Below, piece after piece: positions 62,661 to 64,000 of a stretch of DNA of 64,000 bases. This DNA is from Paguma larvata (lineage: Eukaryota > Chordata > Mammalia > Carnivora > Viverridae). Positions within the stretch are counted from its first letter, which is position 1. Every line of letters starts with the position of its first letter. The notes under the pieces were generated by a model. That model was given only the letters and a program-made list of their open reading frames with translations, ran no database searches and was not told the origin of the DNA. The stretch is from assembly GCA_030068075.1 (NCBI GenBank), contig CM057830.1, forward strand, positions 24,026,247 to 24,090,246, in the 5' to 3' direction. The position numbers and the translations under genes are program-made.

Positions 62661-62667
62661 TCATCCG

Positions 62668-63098
62668 AATAATGGTTCCCTCAGGGCCAAATACCTGGAA
62701 TCTACGAACGCTACTTACGTGGCAAAGAGACTTTTGCACATTTTATTTAATGAAGGATGGAAACAGGGAGGTGATCTTGGATGGTCTGGGCGCGTCCGCT
62801 GAAGTCAAAAGAGTCCTTTAAGAGAAAAGAAGATGCTATTCTGCTGGCTCGGAAGACGGAACAGTCCGTGAACCAGAGAAGGCAGTGGATTCTCAGGCTC
62901 TGGAAGTCGAAAGAGGCAGGGGATAGATTCTTCCCTAGAACCTCCAGAGGGAAACGGGCCTGCCGAATCTTTGATCGCAGCCCGGTGACCCCGATTTTGG
63001 ACTTCAGACCTTTAGAATGCCAGGAGAACAAAGTTGTGTTGTTTTCAACCACTCGATCTGTGACGATTTGTCACAGCAGCGATAGGATACTAATACAC
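62668..63098 (+). repeat. Ancient LTR-like or LINE-like repeat, CpG-rich
   Basis: 'AATAATGGTTCCCTCAGGGCCAAATACCTGG', 'CGTGGCAAAGAGACTTTTGCAC', 'GATCTTGGATGGTCTGGG', 'CCTAGAACCTCCAGAGGGAAACGGGCCTGCC', 'GATTTTGGACTTCAG' and 'GCAGCGATAGGATACTAATACAC' in sense match the 'aataatggccccccaaagatatcc ... caatagg(a)aactaatacac' repeat. Frames 62,747-63,113 on both strands are incidental. Confidence 0.65.
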
Positions 63099-64000
63099 GT
63101 TCTGATTTCCTAACTACTCTGCACAAATGGCATTACTATTACTACACATACACAGTGAAGAAAATGAGGAATAAAGAGATGGAAGAAAATAAGCAAATGT
63201 ACGACACTAGGTAATGACAGAGAAAGTGACTCGAAGCCCACAGGCCATTTTTCTCTCTAGGTCCTTCCTCTGTTTGAAAAGAAGCAGAGCAGAGTGATTC
63301 GTGTTACATGCACTTCCAAGGGCAAGTATTTGTTCTAAACAATGAGGTGATTGGATCAAATCACTAGAGCCTATTTGTAGGCCCTAGTCTGCTTCCATAA
63401 GGGGGCTTTTCTATTCCAAATTAAACTCCTTTGCACTTGTAGTTCTGGGAAATATAGTTCCAAAGCTGCTGTCAAGAATGGATTCTAAGAGCAGCCACCA
63501 TTAATGAAATCATTGTGCATTTGTGAAGGAGTCCAGCCTCTGCCTGAAGGTTTAATAATTCTGCGAACCTTCTTTGTAGCTGACCTGTGATATGGTCACC
63601 CAGGCTTTATAAAAGTTCCTCTTTTGCCAACTACATTGAAATTCAAAAGGAATGTATAAAACGTATGCAGTTATGAGTCTATTTTATCACTTACTACTGT
63701 CAAATCTTTGCAAATCTATTGTAAAAGGTTAAAACTTACCAAAACGCATGCACACGCTTACAGACCGTACAAGGTGCCATTCACAGTCAAGAGAAAAGTA
63801 AACAAATGTAAAGATGCACTCTTAAATCATAACTGCAGAAAGTTAACTGGAGTGCAGGGTATACCGCTGTAGTGGTTTCGTAGCCGCCTCCTGTTGCTGT
63901 TACTGTGAGCTCAAGTGTTGCAAGTATCTGCTTAAAGCCGTGTGATGTTCATCATCTCTGTGTGAGCGGTTCGTCTCTGCAGTAAATTGCATATTGCAGT
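63099..64000. other. Unassigned non-coding DNA to window end
   Basis: About 900 bases, with no repeat, gene or RNA recognised. Candidate unique DNA. The window ends inside it. Confidence 0.35.

Overview
This window looks like non-coding carnivore nuclear DNA, almost certainly from a cat (Felidae). About 29 copies or pieces of a tRNA-Lys-derived SINE are present. They share the head 'GGGGCGCCTGGGTGGCTCAGT', an internal B-box-like 'GTTCGAGCCCC', a (TC)n tract and an AATAAA-rich tail, which is the felid SINEC (SINEC_Fc) architecture. They lie among LINE-1 copies of several ages and among relics shared by all placental mammals (MIR, L2, MER5, MER20, MaLR). The species cannot be settled from the sequence. 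I found no intact protein-coding gene, no credible functional exon, no structural RNA gene and no CRISPR array. Every open frame I looked at is short, lies in a repeat or matches nothing I know. The window could be intergenic or deep in an intron.

Layout. 0-8 kb: a 5'-truncated L1, MIR and L2 relics, two SINEs, older L1 3' ends, and a processed RPL17 pseudogene (6.9-7.8 kb) split by a SINE. 8-15 kb: a HAL1/L1-like relic carrying MER5A and a SINE, further SINEs, then a layered L1M stack with two SINEs nested in each other. 15-27 kb: MER20, L2, an unclassified ancient repeat, an internally deleted L1 (19.7-22.8 kb) with a SINE fragment and a full SINE inside, then old L1M DNA. 27-35 kb: a solo retroviral LTR (27,648-28,233, minus) with a 6-bp target duplication, mostly unique DNA, MIR and L2 relics, a small CpG-rich patch at 33.1 kb and two very short young L1 tails. 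35-50 kb: L2 and DNA-transposon relics, a SINE carrying an apparent 3' transduction (36.9-37.2 kb), a multiply interrupted L1M, a SINE cluster at 46-47 kb, and SINE plus L1 inserted one after the other at one target site (48.1-49.05 kb). 50-64 kb: a second solo LTR of the same family (52,214-53,183, plus) that splits a MIR, another LTR relic, a tandem SINE pair, a MaLR LTR inside an old L1M (60.5 kb), and unique DNA to the end.

Nothing here forms a pathway or operon. The interest lies in retrotransposition products: exact target-site duplications, repeated use of one target site, a possible SINE 3' transduction, an insertion linked to a target deletion, and a pair of divergent solo LTRs in opposite orientation about 24 kb apart. 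I see no evidence of a new biological system. Family names were assigned by recognition without a database, so names for the oldest relics are tentative and their edges are approximate.
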